Assembly (NCBI RefSeq): GCF_023227745.1
Contig: NZ_JALKBX010000011.1
Coordinates: forward strand, 1-54,160
Origin: Natroniella acetigena
Lineage (GTDB): Bacteria > Bacillota > Halanaerobiia > Halobacteroidales > Halobacteroidaceae
DNA: 54,160 nucleotides
Direction: 5' to 3'
The position numbers and the translations under genes are program-made. Numbering within the stretch: the first letter of the stretch is position 1; every line of letters starts with the position of its first letter. The notes below the pieces were generated by a model. The model ran no database searches. It saw only the letters and a program-made list of their open reading frames with translations, and was not told where the DNA came from. Positions 53,537 through 54,160 of this stretch are shown one piece after another.

Positions 53537-53707
53537 AGTTTACAGTTGACAGTGTACAGTTTACAGTTATAACCTTAAGAGCTTAAGTGCTTTAAATAGA
53601 CTTATATCTATAGGATTAGAGTGATTTTGAATTTGGGGTTTTAATTGTTAACTGTAAATAGTAAACTGTACACTGATATAAAGTGGCAAAGTGCTACTTT
53701 ATATCAA
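53537..53707 (+). repeat. Dispersed nested-palindrome element, copy 8 (left cap missing)
   Basis: Left arm GTTTACAGTTGACAGTGTAC starts directly after the DUF4342 stop region with no left cap. The centre keeps GAGTGATTTTGAATTTGGGG. The right arm is AACTGTAAATAGTAAACTGT. The right cap GTGGCA/TGCTAC carries one uncompensated change. Confidence 0.82.
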
Positions 53708-53728
53708 TTCACTAGTCACTAATTCTTA

Positions 53729-53757
53729 TTGACAAATAGAAGAGAGTTTGATATATT
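53729..53757 (+). promoter_or_regulatory. Promoter of the glycine T-box leader
   Basis: TTGACA 53729-53734, 17-bp spacer, TATATT 53752-53757, located 22 bp after repeat copy 8. Confidence 0.75.
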
Positions 53758-53764
53758 TAAGACA

Positions 53765-53983
53765 AATTTGAATATTATAGATTATGATGAACAAAATTAG
53801 TAATTAGCCACTGCTATAAAAGCGAGCTAGAGTAGGTGGGAGTCTAGTATAGTAAGTTAATGAAGGCGTTTGGGAGTAATCATTATAAAGTGGATCCTTA
53901 GTGGTTAAGGATTAAGCAGGGTGGAACCGCGGGAAACCTCGTCCCTGATAGTATTCAAGATACTATTAGGGAGGGGTTTTTTT
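53765..53983 (+). promoter_or_regulatory. Glycine T-box leader (glyQS expected downstream)
   Basis: Compact T-box: the Stem I specifier loop reads TGAA then GGC (53865-53867), a Gly codon. The T-box is GCAGGGTGGAACCGCGGG (53916-53933) with bulge UGGA, which fits the U73-CCA end of glycine tRNA. The terminator stem with core CCCTGATAGTATTC/GATACTATTAGGG ends in TTTTTTT at 53977-53983. Specifier and T-box are about 50 nt apart. The regulated genes are outside the window; recO followed by glyQS is common. Positions 53984-54160 show no gene. Confidence 0.92.
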
Positions 53984-54160
53984 AAGTTCAGATAATAGAG
54001 TATAGGGTATAGTTAAAAATCTTAAAAAAAGTGTGTTATTAAAGTTTTTGAATTTATAGATGTTTAACTTTAAAGTGAAATAATATTACAATTATGGTGT
54101 GATCTGTTGCGATATGAAAAGTATCGCCTAGTATTGTGAAGACAATCTACAATAACTAAA

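Overview
The window is a gene-dense chromosomal segment of a low-GC, endospore-forming Firmicute. Two alpha/beta SASP genes, the SASP protease gpr, spoIIP, yqfC and yqfD show sporulation. Gene order (obg-yhbY-proB-proA, hrcA-grpE-dnaK-dnaJ-prmA-rsmE-mtaB, yqfD-phoH-pgpH-ybeY-dgkA, era-recO-glyQS leader), the very AT-rich DNA and the Glu/Asp-rich proteins fit an anaerobic halophile of the Halanaerobiales, perhaps Halobacteroidaceae. That placement is inference from reading, not from a search.

Layout. 1-4.6 kb: obg, yhbY and proline synthesis (proB, proA). 5.2-7.2 kb: uppP, hslO and a small Cys-rich protein. 7.6-9.7 kb: TrkH/TrkA-type potassium uptake. 10.1-12.3 kb: an esterase-fold lipoprotein that seems to have lost its nucleophile, convergent with an unrecognised gene. 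12.4-17.4 kb: nadD, a DbpA-tailed DEAD-box helicase, yqeK, an LCP protein and rsfS. 17.45-20.6 kb: a perfect-consensus promoter, a leucine T-box leader that contains an intact tRNA-Ala(GGC), then leuS. 20.9-23.9 kb: comEA, comEC. 23.9-26.0 kb (minus strand): a LysM-CAP protein, two SASPs and rpsT. 26.3-29.1 kb: a small membrane protein, gpr, spoIIP. 29.2-41.8 kb: lepA, hemW, the CIRCE-controlled hrcA-grpE-dnaK cluster, dnaJ, prmA, rsmE, mtaB, a HIT protein and a YqeY-like protein. 42.0-50.1 kb: yqfC, yqfD, phoH, pgpH, ybeY, a DgkA-PAP2 fusion, a CNNM/CBS transporter, a DUF502 protein and a GNAT enzyme. 50.5-54.16 kb: era, deoC, recO, a DUF4342 protein and a glycine T-box leader whose glyQS genes lie beyond the window.

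Two features stand out. First, the leuS leader: Stem I with a Leu CUU specifier lies upstream of a complete tRNA-Ala, which is followed by two tandem 63-nt hairpin units and only then by the antiterminator/terminator. The glycine leader at the right end has the normal compact spacing and serves as an internal control. Second, a family of roughly 170-330 bp non-coding elements occupies at least eight intergenic gaps. Each has an inner pair of long complementary arms made of 8-9 bp iterons (GTTTACAGT, GTGTACAGT, GTTGACAGT), usually capped at each end by a GTGGCAC/GTGCCAC-type hairpin. Several diverged or half copies are also present. They contain no ORF and lie between genes, often just after a terminator or just before a ribosome binding site.

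Most remaining genes are conserved housekeeping genes in operons with short spacers or overlaps. No prophage, transposase, CRISPR array, rRNA or complete defence system was seen.
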